The translations under genes and the position numbers were made by a program. Shown here piece by piece: positions 11,501 through 22,261 of a stretch of 64,000 nt of DNA. The stretch is from Acanthosepion pharaonis. Taxonomy: Eukaryota > Mollusca > Cephalopoda > Sepiida > Sepiidae. Numbering within the stretch: position 1 is the stretch's first letter; every line of letters starts with the position of its first letter. The notes under the pieces are model-generated. The model did no database searches. It saw only the letters and a program-made list of their open reading frames with translations, and was not told the DNA's origin. The stretch lies in NCBI GenBank assembly GCA_903632075.3, contig CAHIKZ030005579.1, positions 253,501 to 317,500 on the forward strand. Reading direction: 5' to 3'.

Positions 11501-11990
11501 TTGTCACATTTTCGTTTCTATCACATTTTCGTTTCTGTCACATTTTCTTTTCTGCTACATTTTCTTTTACGGTCACATTTTCGTTTCTGTTACATTTTCG
11601 TTTTTGTTACATTTTCTTTTCTGTCACATTTTCGTTTCTGTTACATTTTCTTTTTTGTTACATTTTCGTTTTTGTTACATTTTCTTTTCTGTCACATTTT
11701 CGTTTCTGTTACATTTTCTTTTTTGTTACATTTTCGGTTCTGTTACATTTTCTTTTCTGTCACATTTTCTTTTTTGTCACATTTTTGTTTGTTACATTTT
11801 CGTTTCTGTCACATTTTCTTTTCTGTTACATTTTCTTTTCTGTTACATTTTCTTTTCTGTTACATTTTCTTTTCTGTCACATTTTCGGTTCTGTTACATT
11901 TTCTTTTTTGTTACATTTTCGGTTCTGTTACATTTTCTTTTCTGTCACATTTTCTTTTTTGTCACATTTTCGTTTCTGTTACATATTCGA
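11501..11990. repeat. 17-bp minisatellite array
   Basis: About 28 tandem units of gtcacattttcgtttct and variants (cgttt/ctttt/cggtt; gtc/gtt). The unit has no stop codon in any plus frame, so all three frames stay open and encode overlapping 17-residue repeats (for example FCYIFVSVTFSFLLHF). I treat these frames as by-products: there is no start context, and low-complexity hydrophobic output is expected. Confidence 0.95.
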
Positions 11991-12416
11991 ACAATTTCCA
12001 TGAAAGTGTTTACAGAAAAGGTATAATCGAAGCCAAATTGCGGCCGTGGGAAAGCGATTCATTAGAGAGATGCAGTTTCTGGAGTAGCTGGCCTGTATTG
12101 CCAGTTGTACAAATTTTCACTCAAGTATAAAACAAGAATGAATTTTAAAATATTTTAATATGTGCCATAGGATTTCGAAACGTGCCTCAAATCCAGATAG
12201 AAAAGGACATAAGATTTACGTTACATACTGGACAAGGAAAATATTGACTTAAAGGCTATAGTCGCTCTTGTCCAACAACGTAAATGATTAGGTAAAGAAC
12301 GCCCTATTAAAGGGGAAAATAGAAGATAAAGAAGCTTTTTATATACGTTTCTGTTTCTTTCGAATGTCTTAGGCCGAACTCGAACAGGTCAACGGCTTAA
12401 TATCTAGTGTGACATA
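11991..12416. other. Nothing recognised
   Basis: Unique-looking AT-rich sequence without gene or repeat matches I can name. Confidence 0.35.
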
Positions 12417-13095
12417 TCCAATACCTCTTGGATAGCCTTATCATTTTCAATGCCTAAAAGACTACCTCGTCATTTTCAATACCTCAATGATTGCCTTCTC
12501 ACTTTCAATACCTCAATGACTTGCTTGTCATTTTCAATACCTCAAGGATTGCCTTTTCATTTTCAATACCTCAATGACTGGCTTGTCATTTTCAATAACT
12601 CAATGATTGCCTTTTCGTTTTCAATACCTCAATGACCGGTTTGTCATTTTCAATACCTCAAAGACTACCTCGTCATTCTCAATACCTCAAGGATTGCCTT
12701 CTCCTTTTCAATACCTCAATGACTGGCTTGTCATTTTCAATACCTCAATGATTGCCTTCTCCTTTTCAATGCCTCAATGACTGGCTTGTTATTTTCATTA
12801 CCTCAAGGATTGGCCCACCATTTTCAATACCTCATGGATCTGCTTGTTATTTTCAATGCTTCAAGGATTGGCTCGTCATTTCAATACCTTAAAGATTGAC
12901 TCGTCATCTTCAATACCTCACTGACTGGCTCGTCATTTTCCATACCTCAATAACTGGATTTTCATTTTCAATACCTCAATGACTGGCTCTTCATTTTCAA
13001 TACCTAAATGAATGGCTCATCATCTTCAATACCTCAATGACTTGCTCATCATTTTCAAGACCTCAATAACTGACTTATCTTTTTCAATAAGACCA
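12417..13095. repeat. 29-31-bp minisatellite array
   Basis: About 22 units of the type cattttcaatacctcaatga followed by ctggcttgt or ttgccttct; the two variants often alternate, giving a loose 60-bp higher-order period. Units diverge toward the 3' end. Part of it (about 12895-13040) is nearly identical to 14213-14358. Confidence 0.95.
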
Positions 13096-14104
13096 AAGAC
13101 AAACTCATATCGTTTCATTATCCGCGTTCAGACATGTATTCTTCTCCAGTCGCAATAAACGATAGAATTCACAACATGGCATCATGTTTTGAACGTCTAT
13201 TGCGACTCAAGTTCATTTCTAACCTCAATCGATTGCGAACGGTTATGAAAATATGGTTGCCTCATTGTATCGCTTCAAGAAGTAACTTTGTCATCCTTTA
13301 TCTCAGATTGGACCAATAATTGATTACCATTGCCTTGTATTGGCTGGAACTACTGAATCTCCACTTCCCAGAGTTGATAGATTTCAAAATTGTTTACACC
13401 GTCTTGTTGGGCGAAGATTTATACTCCACTCGTCAACATCTTTTGTTGTTCATGATGATGGTCGTCTTCGAGTATAGAATCCAGAGGTTAGCAGTGAATA
13501 TTTCGAAGACAGTAGGAAAGCGTTGTTCAGGTTAGCAGTGGATATTTTGGTATAAGTAGCAGGGGGTAGTTCGTTCTTCTGTTATCTTTTCGCCTGATAA
13601 GCTGGATTGGACGTTCGGGTAGAGTAGACAAAAATGGCCGCCTTTATACACGACGGATTGAATGTTCTACGTTTTTTGATTGGTTAACCTTCTATTGGTC
13701 GACTATAAAGTGAGTCAAGTCATTTGGGCTAGCTCACTAGTAGATACATATACACAAAAACTGCAACATCTTTCTCAACGTTACAGGCTTCTCGCTACCC
13801 TATATCTATTTCCTTAGCAAAGGTTCAGATGAGCTACATGTGTTAGTTCCACCATTTCTGACTTTCACAAATAGGAACCGCCATGCCAAGTACATTGGGA
13901 CGAATCATCCACATTCCTTTCATATTCCATTAGTAAGGCGGAAGCTCCACTCAGACCGCTTCTTCCCAAGAACAGCTACTTTTGTAATTGTGTCATAAAT
14001 AAGAAAGGTTGACATAGATATAGAAAATAAGAAGTAGTTTTTTTTCCGGATAATAATAGAACATAGACTAATGTAATAAAGTCAATCGTTAACTCCCCCG
14101 TATT
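13096..14104. other. Nothing recognised; small direct repeat
   Basis: A short direct repeat (ggttagcagtgaatattt / ggttagcagtggatatttt) lies at about 13485 and 13530. No domain or element recognised. Two short plus-strand frames (13134-13319, 13320-13535) show no family features. Confidence 0.35.
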
Positions 14105-14505
14105 TACTCGAGAACTCCCCACAAGGCCGGTTTTTTACGTGGGGTTTTCCCAGCTCGTAGACTCGGCAAAAATTCCCCGTAGACCCGCATACATGGTGTC
14201 GGGTGGCTATCTACTACTCCAGACTCGTCATCTTTAATACCTCAATGACTGACTCGTCATTTTCCATACCTCAATAACTGGATTTTCATTTTCAATACCT
14301 CAATGACTGGCTCTCCATTTTCAATATCTCAATGAATGGCTCGTCATCTTCAATACCTCGTCTGAGTTCCTTTCAGACCAGAGGCAGACAGTCGACAAGC
14401 AGTTAACTCCTCTCCTTCAATAAGAGAGAGTGTTGTTTAAATAGTCTTAGACCAGTCTATCTTGTGGGGGTGTTCAGCTATTCCACAACAGTTATACTAA
14501 TAATA
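14105..14505. repeat. LTR-like repeat broken by a minisatellite patch
   Basis: 14130-14212 and 14358-14505 are homologous to neighbouring parts of the LTR-like repeat at 33230-33923 (shared gacccgcatac, gtcgggtg, cctcgtctg, gacaagcag) and to 57895-57990 (ttagaccagtc, ttgtgggggtgttcagct, tccacaa). Between them, 14213-14358 is five minisatellite units copied from the 12.4-13.1-kb array. I infer an LTR because the end is ...tccacaaca and no coding frame is present; this is not proven. Confidence 0.5.
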
Positions 14506-15468
14506 TGTATTTTTCTCACATGGTTTTAACCATGTGCCTTTCTCATTTGTACAACATAAATAATCTTCTCAAAGAACATGACGTCAAGTAACATTAGTCA
14601 CCCAATCACCTACACAGCAACATCATCATCTGTATAAATCCACTTCCTGTTAAAATCCGGACACCTCTCTACCTCTAGCTCTGTGGCGGATAATCAGTTG
14701 AGCTCCACGTTTTAGTTCTACCAGCGCAGACATTTATAGTGATACTTCCATGAAGTTGAATCACCCTTATTTCCCCCGCATTTCAAAATGTAAGGCGTGA
14801 GGTTAAAACAATTGCTGCATTTTAAACAGATACCTGTGTTGATGTTTCCCTGAAAGCTAGAATCTTCACCTCTTCAAGTCAAAGGGGAGTCGTTATAGGC
14901 TTCACTTCAGACCACCTTCTCTTCCACACGTAGCACACATCTTATACGCTTTTGACACAACGCTCTACCTTGAGTGGCTCTCGAGATTTCATTGGGTGGG
15001 TGTTAGCCGAAAACAAATCGCTGCACCGAAAAATGATTTATCAACGTCAGTCGTTCCCCGATAGAAGTTAATAATTAAAGAAACACCGCTGAGTAATGCT
15101 CATAACACGAGCGGGACATTAGCAAGTCATCTTGTAATTGTATGGCGGGAGTTTGGTGCGTTGTCAAAAGCTGTGTTTACACTTAATTACAGCAGATGAA
15201 TTAATTAAGAGAAGGAAAAACATTTGGCCTCAGACTAAAAAGAATATCCACCTAATTACACTACATGTTTTGTAAATGTCATATTGTCTGTTTCAGTTGA
15301 AGAAACAGGTATGTGACATTAGTATTAAGTCTCCTTGTTCCCACCGCTGAATGGTCCTGTGATAAATGTGACCTAGTCGATAAAAGGTTTGTGAGTTCAA
15401 TCCCTATGTTAGATAGTGCGAAAAAAAATCATACACTCGGATGTAGTGACATCACAAAGATGGATTTG
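14506..15468. other. Nothing recognised
   Basis: Mixed sequence with the motif ccatgtgcc/cacatggttttaaccatgtg (a short palindrome near 14520). No gene or transposon domain seen. Confidence 0.35.
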
Positions 15469-15779
15469 TGGGATGAGAAATTATTGTTTACATTCTGTCT
15501 AAATTTCTGCGATGAGAAATTATTTGCATTCTGTTTTAATTTCCGGGATGAAAATGTTTTATTTGGATTCTGTCTGAATTTTTGGTTTAATAAATTATTA
15601 TGCGCATTCCTTTTGAATTTCTGGGATGAGAAATTATTGTTTGCATTCTGTTTGAATTTCTGTGATGAGAAACTATTATTTGCTTTCTGTCTGAATTTCC
15701 GGGATGAGAAATTATTATTTGCATTCTTTTCTAATTTCCAGCATGAGAAATTATTATTTGCATTCAATCTGAATTTCTG
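15469..15779 (+). repeat. 39-bp minisatellite with preserved reading frame
   Basis: Eight tandem units of 39 bp; the second is exactly 3 bp shorter. In the plus frame from 15313 each unit reads as 13 residues close to WDEKLLFAFCLNF, so the frame runs through the whole array to a stop at 15780. Substitutions are spread over all codon positions. There is no recognisable domain or upstream coding evidence, so a minisatellite is the safer reading. Confidence 0.85.
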
Positions 15780-15796
15780 AGATAAGTAAATTATTT

Positions 15797-15900
15797 CCGT
15801 TATCTAGATTTAGACAAATGTCCTAAACCTTATTATCACAACGTTTCAGCTACTGTATTTACCAACCTTCTTCATTAGATCTGGATAATCTTCCGAAAGG
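15797..15900 (-). repeat. PLE-type terminus, left arm of a 650-bp spaced inverted repeat
   Basis: Inverted match to 16453-16545: gacaaatgtcctaaac, tattatcacaacgtttcagc, tactgtatttaccaacc, cttcttcattagatc. The motif (read minus) atgaagaaggttggt...gctgaaacgttgtgata is typical of PLE 3' ends. Confidence 0.65.
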
Positions 15901-16102
15901 TTTGAAAGGATTCCTTTCGTTAATCAGCAGGTTTATGTTGTTCTCATTCTACCATCCATATCAAAGTATACCCCGTTTTGTTCCTTTTAGTACTTTTCAG
16001 TTATTACTCGTCCTATTTCCATTGAGTCTACATATATCCGAACTGGTACAAAGATTGGATTCACAATTACTATGTGAGCAATTTCACGAACCAACGAGTT
16101 AA

Positions 16103-16450
16103 TCCATCAGGCTACTTTTATAGAATTTTATAGACTTTTTAATGTTCCATGTGGTCAGATCATATCTGTTTTATAGAATTGTATGGGATTTTTAATGATC
16201 CATTTGGGAAATCTATATCTGTTTTATAGAATTTTATATACTTTTTAATGTTCCATGTGGTCAGACCATATCTGTTTTATAGAATTGTATGGGATTTTTA
16301 ATGATCCATTTGGGCAATCTATATCTGTTTTATAGAAATTTATAGACTTTTTAATGTTCCACGTGATCAGATCATATCTGTTTTATAGAATTGTATGGGA
16401 TTTTTAATGATCCATCTGGGCAATCCATATTTTTTTCATAGAATTTTATA
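16103..16450 (-). repeat. 106-bp dimeric tandem repeat, inverted array
   Basis: About three 106-bp units, each made of two related 53-bp halves (one with gttccatgtggtcag, one with gatccatttgggcaat), both ending in atatctgttttatagaatt. Reverse orientation of the array at 16740-17440. Confidence 0.85.
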
Positions 16451-16452
16451 GA

Positions 16453-16545
16453 TCTATCCGAATCTCTGATCTAATGAAGAAGGCTGGTAAATACAGTAGC
16501 TGAAACGTTGTGATAATAATGTTTAGGACATTTGTCATTAAAAAG
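16453..16545 (+). repeat. PLE-type terminus, right arm
   Basis: Inverted partner of 15797-15900 with gaagaaggctggtaaatac and agctgaaacgttgtgataat. Lies between the two oppositely oriented 106-bp arrays. Confidence 0.65.
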
Positions 16546-16739
16546 TCTATGTATTTAATTCTATAAAACAGATATGGATTGCCCTGTAATGAGTAATAAC
16601 TGCGCAGTAGTAAAAAAGAACAGTTTAAATATTTCCCTGCAAAATACAAAATATGCCAATTATAAAATGTTAAAATCATTTTTGTCACCTCCTTTTTACC
16701 ATTCTACTAAAAATTACGTACATATTCCATTATCACTTT

Positions 16740-17440
16740 CCCTATCCAAAAGATATGGATTGTAGTCCGCTTATGTAAATGCGATAATAAATATCACTTT
16801 CTCTATCAAAAAGATATGGATTGTACACTATGAAATTCTATATAAACGTGTATGCATTGACAACATACAACATTAAAAGCCCATAAAATTCTGTAAAATC
16901 ATATATGGATTGATGACATGGAATATTCAACAGCCATTAAAGTTTTAATATATGGATTAACCATCTGGGCCATTAAAAATCCCATACAGTTCTATAAAAC
17001 AGATATGGATTGCCCAGATGGATCATTAAAAATCCCATACAGTTCTATAAAACATATATGGTCTGACCACATGGAACATTAAAAAGTCTATAAAATTCTA
17101 TAAAATAGATATGGATTGCCCAGATGGATCATTAAAAATCCCATACAATTCTATAAAACGGATATGGCCTGACCACATGGAACATTAAAAAGTCTATAAA
17201 ATTCTATAAAATAGATATGGATTGCCCAGATGGATCATTAAATATCCCATACAATTCTATAAAACGGATATGGCCTGACCACATGGAACATTAAAAGTCT
17301 ATAAAATTCTATAAAATAGATATGGATTGCCCAGATGGATCATTAAAAATCCCATACAATTCTATAAAACGGATATGGCCTGACCACATGGAACATTAAA
17401 AGTCTATAAAATTCTATAAAAACTAATATGAATTGATAAC
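16740..17440 (+). repeat. 106-bp dimeric tandem repeat, direct array
   Basis: Degenerate from 16740, homogeneous from about 16955 to 17425. Spacing of the marker gatatggattgcccagat is 105-107 bp. Each unit is a dimer: half 1 gattgcccagatggatcatt, half 2 cctgaccacatggaacatt, both followed by aaattctataaaa-type ends. Confidence 0.9.
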
Positions 17441-17924
17441 ATGGACTATGAAAAAAGCCTATAGAATTTTGTATAAACAGATGAATTCGCTCCAACCTGA
17501 TAAAAAATTCCAAAGACGAACTACATCTAAGATCTGTGTTTTGAATAGACATTTTTTAGCTGTCAATATTATTTTCTTTTATTTTTAACAAGTGTGGTTG
17601 ATCTAAAAGGAAATGACGTGACAAAGCACTTCATTACTCTAAATATAGTTTATAGATTCTCTCTCTTGACATTGTTTGTGTGACTTGTTTTTATATCAAA
17701 GTCACCAATAATTTTACATTTTTCTTTTATCTAACATAACCACAATTATTATTTTATAATAGTTCAGTTTTCACAGCAGTAATAACCGGTGGCTTCCATT
17801 AGAATAAAAATGACAGCATGTCTGTTAATCACGCCAACATTCTATTTAATATTTGATTTCTTCAGTATTACAGATGATTTTCTTTTTTTTAAGATAAAAA
17901 TATTTTCCTATCAAAACCTATTCT
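17441..17924. other. AT-rich, nothing recognised
   Basis: No gene or repeat family recognised in this stretch. Confidence 0.35.
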
Positions 17925-18185
17925 TTTTGCCATTCTTGTTTCTTAAATAGTTTCATGCCAAGCAAGGTGAAAATGCCACTAGAACGCAGGGGTTGACAGG
18001 GAATGAAAATGAAAGAGAATCTGAAGACTGAGAATAGGGAGGATTTTGGAAGGGATAAAAAATGAACAGGGTTTAAGAGGACAGAAGATGGCCATTGAGG
18101 TTGCATTTAATTTATTGAAGATTATACTTATCAGGGAAGCAAGTAAACGGAGGAGATTTCCGCAGGTGGGAAGTCAGTAAATCCT
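17925..18185 (-). pseudogene. LINE 3' end (Jockey/CR1-like), copy
   Basis: Minus-strand homologue of the LINE tail seen at 2391-2645: a frame with LNATSMAIFCPLKPCS-like residues and a 3' end agtggcattttcaccttgctt. Only the last part of the element is present, as expected for 5'-truncated LINE insertions. Confidence 0.55.
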
Positions 18186-18584
18186 TATTATCTTCAGAAA
18201 ATTCTCACAATATAAAAATATTTTCAGGCTTTAAATTACGTGTATGATTTAACCTAGGAAGGATTACTGAATGAGGAATAACCAAAACGGGGGTTAGAAA
18301 TGGAATGGTAATCTTTATAACGTCAACAAAATACAATACTCGCCAGCGCCGTGAAGTAGGTAAACCACTGCTAGTGTTGGACTACTTAGACAGCATATTC
18401 CCTCCACTACAATAGTGTCCAACGTATTTATGAGGATTGGGACATACCTATTAGTGTTCATAGGTATGGTATATAACAATGTAAAAGGTTGATAAGCCGT
18501 AAAAAATACAAATTACTCAATACTATATGCAATGCAAATTGATTTACTATAGTCCTTTCCTTTCTTCTTTAGGAGTCGTCAGGA
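18186..18584. other. Nothing recognised
   Basis: AT-rich sequence with no recognised element. Confidence 0.3.
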
Positions 18585-18895
18585 CGCTTTTCGATTATTT
18601 TTTTTTTCATTTCACTCAAAGCAACGCGGTTTTACCGTCAGAATGCAAGGGATTACATAGTGTGAAAGTGAATGAAAAGACTAAAAAAGAGAAAGGACAA
18701 AGAAGAGACAGGGTTCAAGAAGACAGAAGATGGTGATTGACGCTATATTTAAATTTTTGAAGATTGTAGTTATTAGTGAAGCAATGAAACGGAAGGGTGT
18801 TCCACAGGTGGGAAGTGCAAGAAAAAAAACTTGGAGTAAAAGTGTCGGTTACATTTAACTATTTTGACAGTAAAAGAAACTGTTAGAGTAGAAGT
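18585..18895 (-). pseudogene. LINE 3' end (Jockey/CR1-like), copy
   Basis: Minus-strand copy of the same LINE tail. Residues FKNLNIASITIFCLLEPC are close to those at 2465 and 20280. The upstream part (ggttacatttaactattttg) matches 20560-20590. Confidence 0.55.
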
Positions 18896-18915
18896 GGTCA
18901 CTGTTATCTAGCTAT

Positions 18916-19112
18916 TTAATAGATATAAATAGGAGCAGGTACTGCCTTTTGGAGAGGGAAGTGTCCAGCAGTCAGCTCAGACAGTCGGACCGAAAATTCT
19001 TGCTGTAACAGTCTCGTTTGTATATGTTTGTATTACTGTTTCTGTTAATATATTTGTTTAACTCAATTCCTGTCTTTGTGCCTATATTTCTGCCCCTAAC
19101 AAGGTCACAACA
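18916..19112 (+). repeat. Small LTR, 5'-truncated copy 1 of 3
   Basis: From about ataaataggagcaggtactg to ...ggtcacaaca. Lacks the first 40 bp present in copies 2 and 3. Followed by cttag and a (TAGA)n tract. Confidence 0.7.
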
Positions 19113-19114
19113 CT

Positions 19115-19165
<51 letters not shown>

Positions 19166-19176
19166 CATATACTTAG
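19113..19176. repeat. (TAGA)n tract between LTR copies
   Basis: Twelve or so TAGA repeats, then catatacttag. The motif cttag occurs at both borders. Confidence 0.9.
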
Positions 19177-19407
19177 TGTTATGTTGATTTACCCACGCAC
19201 GCATGGACTCTCCCAGCTATAAATAGGAGCAGGTACTGGCTTTTTGGAAAGGGAAGTTTCCAGCAGTCAGCTCTGACAGTCAGACCGAACATTCTTGCTG
19301 TAACACTCTCGTTTGTATATGTTTGTATTACTGTTTCTGTTAATATATTTGTTCAACTCAATTCCTGTCTTTGTGCCTATATTTCTGCCCCTAACAAGGT
19401 CACAACA
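19177..19407 (+). mobile_element. Solo LTR, copy 2 of 3
   Basis: 231 bp beginning TGTTATGTTG and ending GGTCACAACA, flanked on both sides by cttag (19172-19176 and 19408-19412), which looks like a 5-bp target-site duplication. Contains a TATA-like box, ctataaatagg, about 40 bp in. These are the marks of a solo LTR. No internal retrotransposon sequence is attached. Confidence 0.75.
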
Positions 19408-19409
19408 CT

Positions 19410-19456
<47 letters not shown>

Positions 19457-19467
19457 CATATACTTAG
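19408..19467. repeat. (TAGA)n tract, second
   Basis: Same layout as 19113-19176: cttag, TAGA repeats, catatacttag. Confidence 0.9.
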
Positions 19468-19691
19468 TGTTATGTTGATTTACCCACGCACGCATGGACT
19501 CTCCCAGCTATAAATAGGAGCAGGTACTGCCTTTTGGAAAGGGAAGTTTCCAGCAGTCAGCTCTGACAGTCAGACCGAACATTCTTGCTGTAACACTCTC
19601 GTTTGTATATGTTTGTATTACTGTTAATATATTTGTTTAACTCAATTCCTCTCTTTGTGTCTTTATTTCTGGCCCTAACAAGGCCAGAACA
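19468..19691 (+). mobile_element. Solo LTR, copy 3 of 3
   Basis: 224 bp, nearly identical to copy 2, with the small deletion gtttctgttaat -> gttaat and 3' end aaggccagaaca. It is not followed by cttag or TAGA, so this is the outer end of the triplication. Confidence 0.75.
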
Positions 19692-19834
19692 ATAATAAAA
19701 AGGTGTGTCCTAATTGTCAAGCAACCTTAAATTCATGTAGTCGGGGGAAAAAACTCGTTACAGCAGTTGCCATGAAAATATTTGTAGAAAAGACAGAGGG
19801 AAGTCACGTCACGCCATTGAGAAAGTAACTGAAT

Positions 19835-20050
19835 TCTAGATAACTGATCAGGATCGATTATATTACAGACACTACGAATTCTCTCAAGAATCTCTAGATG
19901 TACATCAGGAACACCAGGCCAGATATGGCGCCAATATTCATCTCTACACAGTGAACCAACTTTCCTTGCAGTAGATACAGCTATTGATTCGATGTAGTCG
20001 CTCCACTTGAGTCGAAAATCAACGGAGAATAAATGGATATTAACCCTTCA
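19835..20050 (-). pseudogene. Jockey/CR1-like LINE RT, thumb fragment
   Basis: Minus-strand reading gives FRLKWSDYIESIAVSTARKV, then GSLCRDEYWRHIWPGVPDV and LEILERIRS, the block that follows the RT catalytic core in this LINE family (compare 25250-25545). Internal deletion removes the segment around FILHIYKSTIRP. Confidence 0.7.
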
Positions 20051-20104
20051 TTAATTCTTTGGAGGAATGTACCGTGAGGTTTCGAAACACACCATTTAAA
20101 ATAG

Positions 20105-20690
20105 AATAGATTTTTTTTTAATTACTTCACCCCAAGCAAGTCAATAATGTCACTGGGAGACATGGGGTTGCTGGGAGTGAAAGAAAATGGGAAAACTTTA
20201 GGGAGGACGAATGAGGAAAGGACAATAAAGGAACAAGGTTCGGGAAGACAGAAGATAGCGACTGACGTTGCATTTAGATTTCTGAAGACTGTAGGCGGCA
20301 GGGAAGCAGCAAATTGGAAGATTTCTGGCACGACACTATGAACAAAACTTTTACTGAATTACTGAGTGTGAAAGAAAGAATAAGAAATAAAAAATTATTA
20401 AGGAACAATGAATGGATGTGAATTAAAGAAGACACTAGATAACGTTTGTCATTTACATTTAAATTGTTGAAGATCAAATTTGGCTGGAAAGCAAGAAACT
20501 GGAAGAGAGTTCCACAGGCGAGAAGTGCGAGAAAAGAAAATCTTAGCAAAGAACTTACGGTTACATCTAGCCAATTAAACTGTAAAATAATAAGTCCTTG
20601 TGGCCAATTTAGTTTAAGCCTAGGTACCATAGGGCAAGACACGTGGCCGTCGATTCCATCGGCGAGGATACTTCTGATTTAGCCGTTCAG
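20105..20690 (-). pseudogene. LINE 3' ends (Jockey/CR1-like), two in a row
   Basis: Two minus-strand copies of the same LINE tail: 20346-20690 (residues FNWLDVTV, then CGTLFQFLAFQPNLIFNNL) and 20105-20345 (FRNLNATSVAIFCLPEPCS). The 3' end of the second reads tgacattattgacttgcttg, then an A-run on the minus strand. Suggests partial tandem duplication or repeated insertion. Confidence 0.6.
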
Positions 20691-21514
20691 AAAGAAGCGA
20701 TGCCGTGTCATACATGAATCTACTTCTTCTCACACCCACACCACCATAGGATAATTAGTAAGACTCGTCTCATTAAATAATCATTATTTTAAAAAAACGA
20801 CTATTACGATCTAAAGATATTTTATGGCTTTAAATAACCTGCAAAGGGCTGATAAGTCGTAAAATAATGAATCAATCAAAAATCAATTAATGAATTTCAC
20901 TCTAGATCTCAAATGGATCTGATATATATGTACAATCCGTTCTTAAAGAAGGTGGGAAAAACGGCCGACCGCTTATATCTGTGCATCTGTCTCGTTCTGC
21001 TATGCTTTAAAAAGAAGAAAGAATTAAAATGTCTAGTTCCAAACTGTATATGTCCTGACAGATCACACGTTAAGCATATTGAATATAATAGATTTTCTGG
21101 GACTGTAGTCTGATTATTGTTTTAACTTCAAACAAAGATGGTTATTTGGCACTATTTTAATTATGTGAATATTCCACTTTAAAGACTTGGCTAATTTTTT
21201 TCTACTAATTTTAACTCCCCCCCACACACACACTAAATCGTCCAGGTTGCATAAGGAAGGTTAGGAATCCAACCTACCACCAACCCCCGGTCCTAAAAAA
21301 TCGAGATAAGGGGAGAAGAATAAAAGTAAAAAAAAGGGCTTTTTAACTTTAAAACCTATATGGTGTGTTGGCGACTAAACCGGCAACCATTTTAATTTAC
21401 TGTGGCGGTATGTTAGCAAACTTGTAGGATAGAAAATAAGACCTATCAAAGAGCGATAGAACTCTTGATGAATCAACAACCAGCTAACTAGAGGTTGCGT
21501 CTCAATAAAATCAC
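20691..21514. other. Nothing recognised
   Basis: No domains seen. Short C-rich and CA-rich patch near 21218-21235. Confidence 0.35.
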
Positions 21515-21894
21515 CGTGGAGAAAAGCATTCTACTATCAGTCCCAAAGACATATGTGGGTGAGATGAACATCCTCAGCCCTGGAGAAGGCACTTCATCTA
21601 GGAGAGGGCAAACTCTGGTATAAAAATCAATTGGGTAGATACATCTTAATGCCATCTTAATGGTTATCTATCTCGGAGCACGAAATTCTTATATAAAACC
21701 AACCTTTTTGACCTCACGCCTAAAAGTAACGCATCATCCGTCACACGGGTTACCAAGGGGCGCGTTCCTCAATGGCACACCACGCTGATGTTGAAATATA
21801 TGCTAAGGAAAGGTCTAGCCATCCACCTCACCAATCAACTAGAATTTGACTACAAAAATGTATTTTATACCTTCATAATATTTTGACTTCAGTT
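21515..21894. repeat. Diverged ~70-bp repeat units
   Basis: Units beginning atctaggagagggcaaactc (21597) and atctatctcggagcacgaaa (21667) recur at 22057 and 22125. Each continues tataaaa(t/c)caa...gggtagat. The four units flank a fragment of the two-minisatellite element. Confidence 0.5.
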
Positions 21895-22056
21895 TGGGGA
21901 TTCACTATTTTCCCATAGCTGGGACCCTAACAGTTGTCACCACCCAGATCAGAGTGGTCGGGGACCAATACCAATTCAACGGTGGTTGCAGTCTCCTAAA
22001 AATCTGCCGATCAGAGGCCTTGCTGCCGGATGTAGTTTATCGTCATACCAGGGAAC
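21895..22056 (-). mobile_element. Two-minisatellite element, copy 4 (fragment)
   Basis: Minus-strand fragment containing the middle region (cccatagctgggaccctaac, agatcagagtgg, gaggccttgctg on plus) and a single 30-bp minisatellite A unit (ggatgtagtttatcgtcata). Minisatellite B and the tail are absent. It lies within the ~70-bp unit array. Confidence 0.65.
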
Positions 22057-22261
22057 ATCTAGGAGAAGCTAAATTCTAATATAAAACCAAATTGGTAGAT
22101 AGAGATCCGTAGCAAAAGGTGGTCTATCTAGGAGAAGGATGATGTAAAATCAACTTTTTTAAACTCAAGAATGCCTAAAAATAAAAGTACTGGTCCTTCA
22201 CACTGGTTAGCAAGGGACGCCGTCCGACAGTGACACACCAGGCCGCGGTAAAAAAGAAATC

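Noticed and set aside
11454..12130. A 190-209-residue hydrophobic membrane protein
   Set aside because: Three overlapping frames are open only because the 17-bp unit lacks stop codons.
12417..13095. CRISPR-like array of about 30-bp repeats
   Set aside because: Units are directly tandem with no unique spacers, and the genome is eukaryotic. It is a minisatellite.
15313..15780. A host gene encoding a DEKLLFAFCLNF repeat protein
   Set aside because: Only the minisatellite supports it; kept as a repeat and as a low-interest finding.
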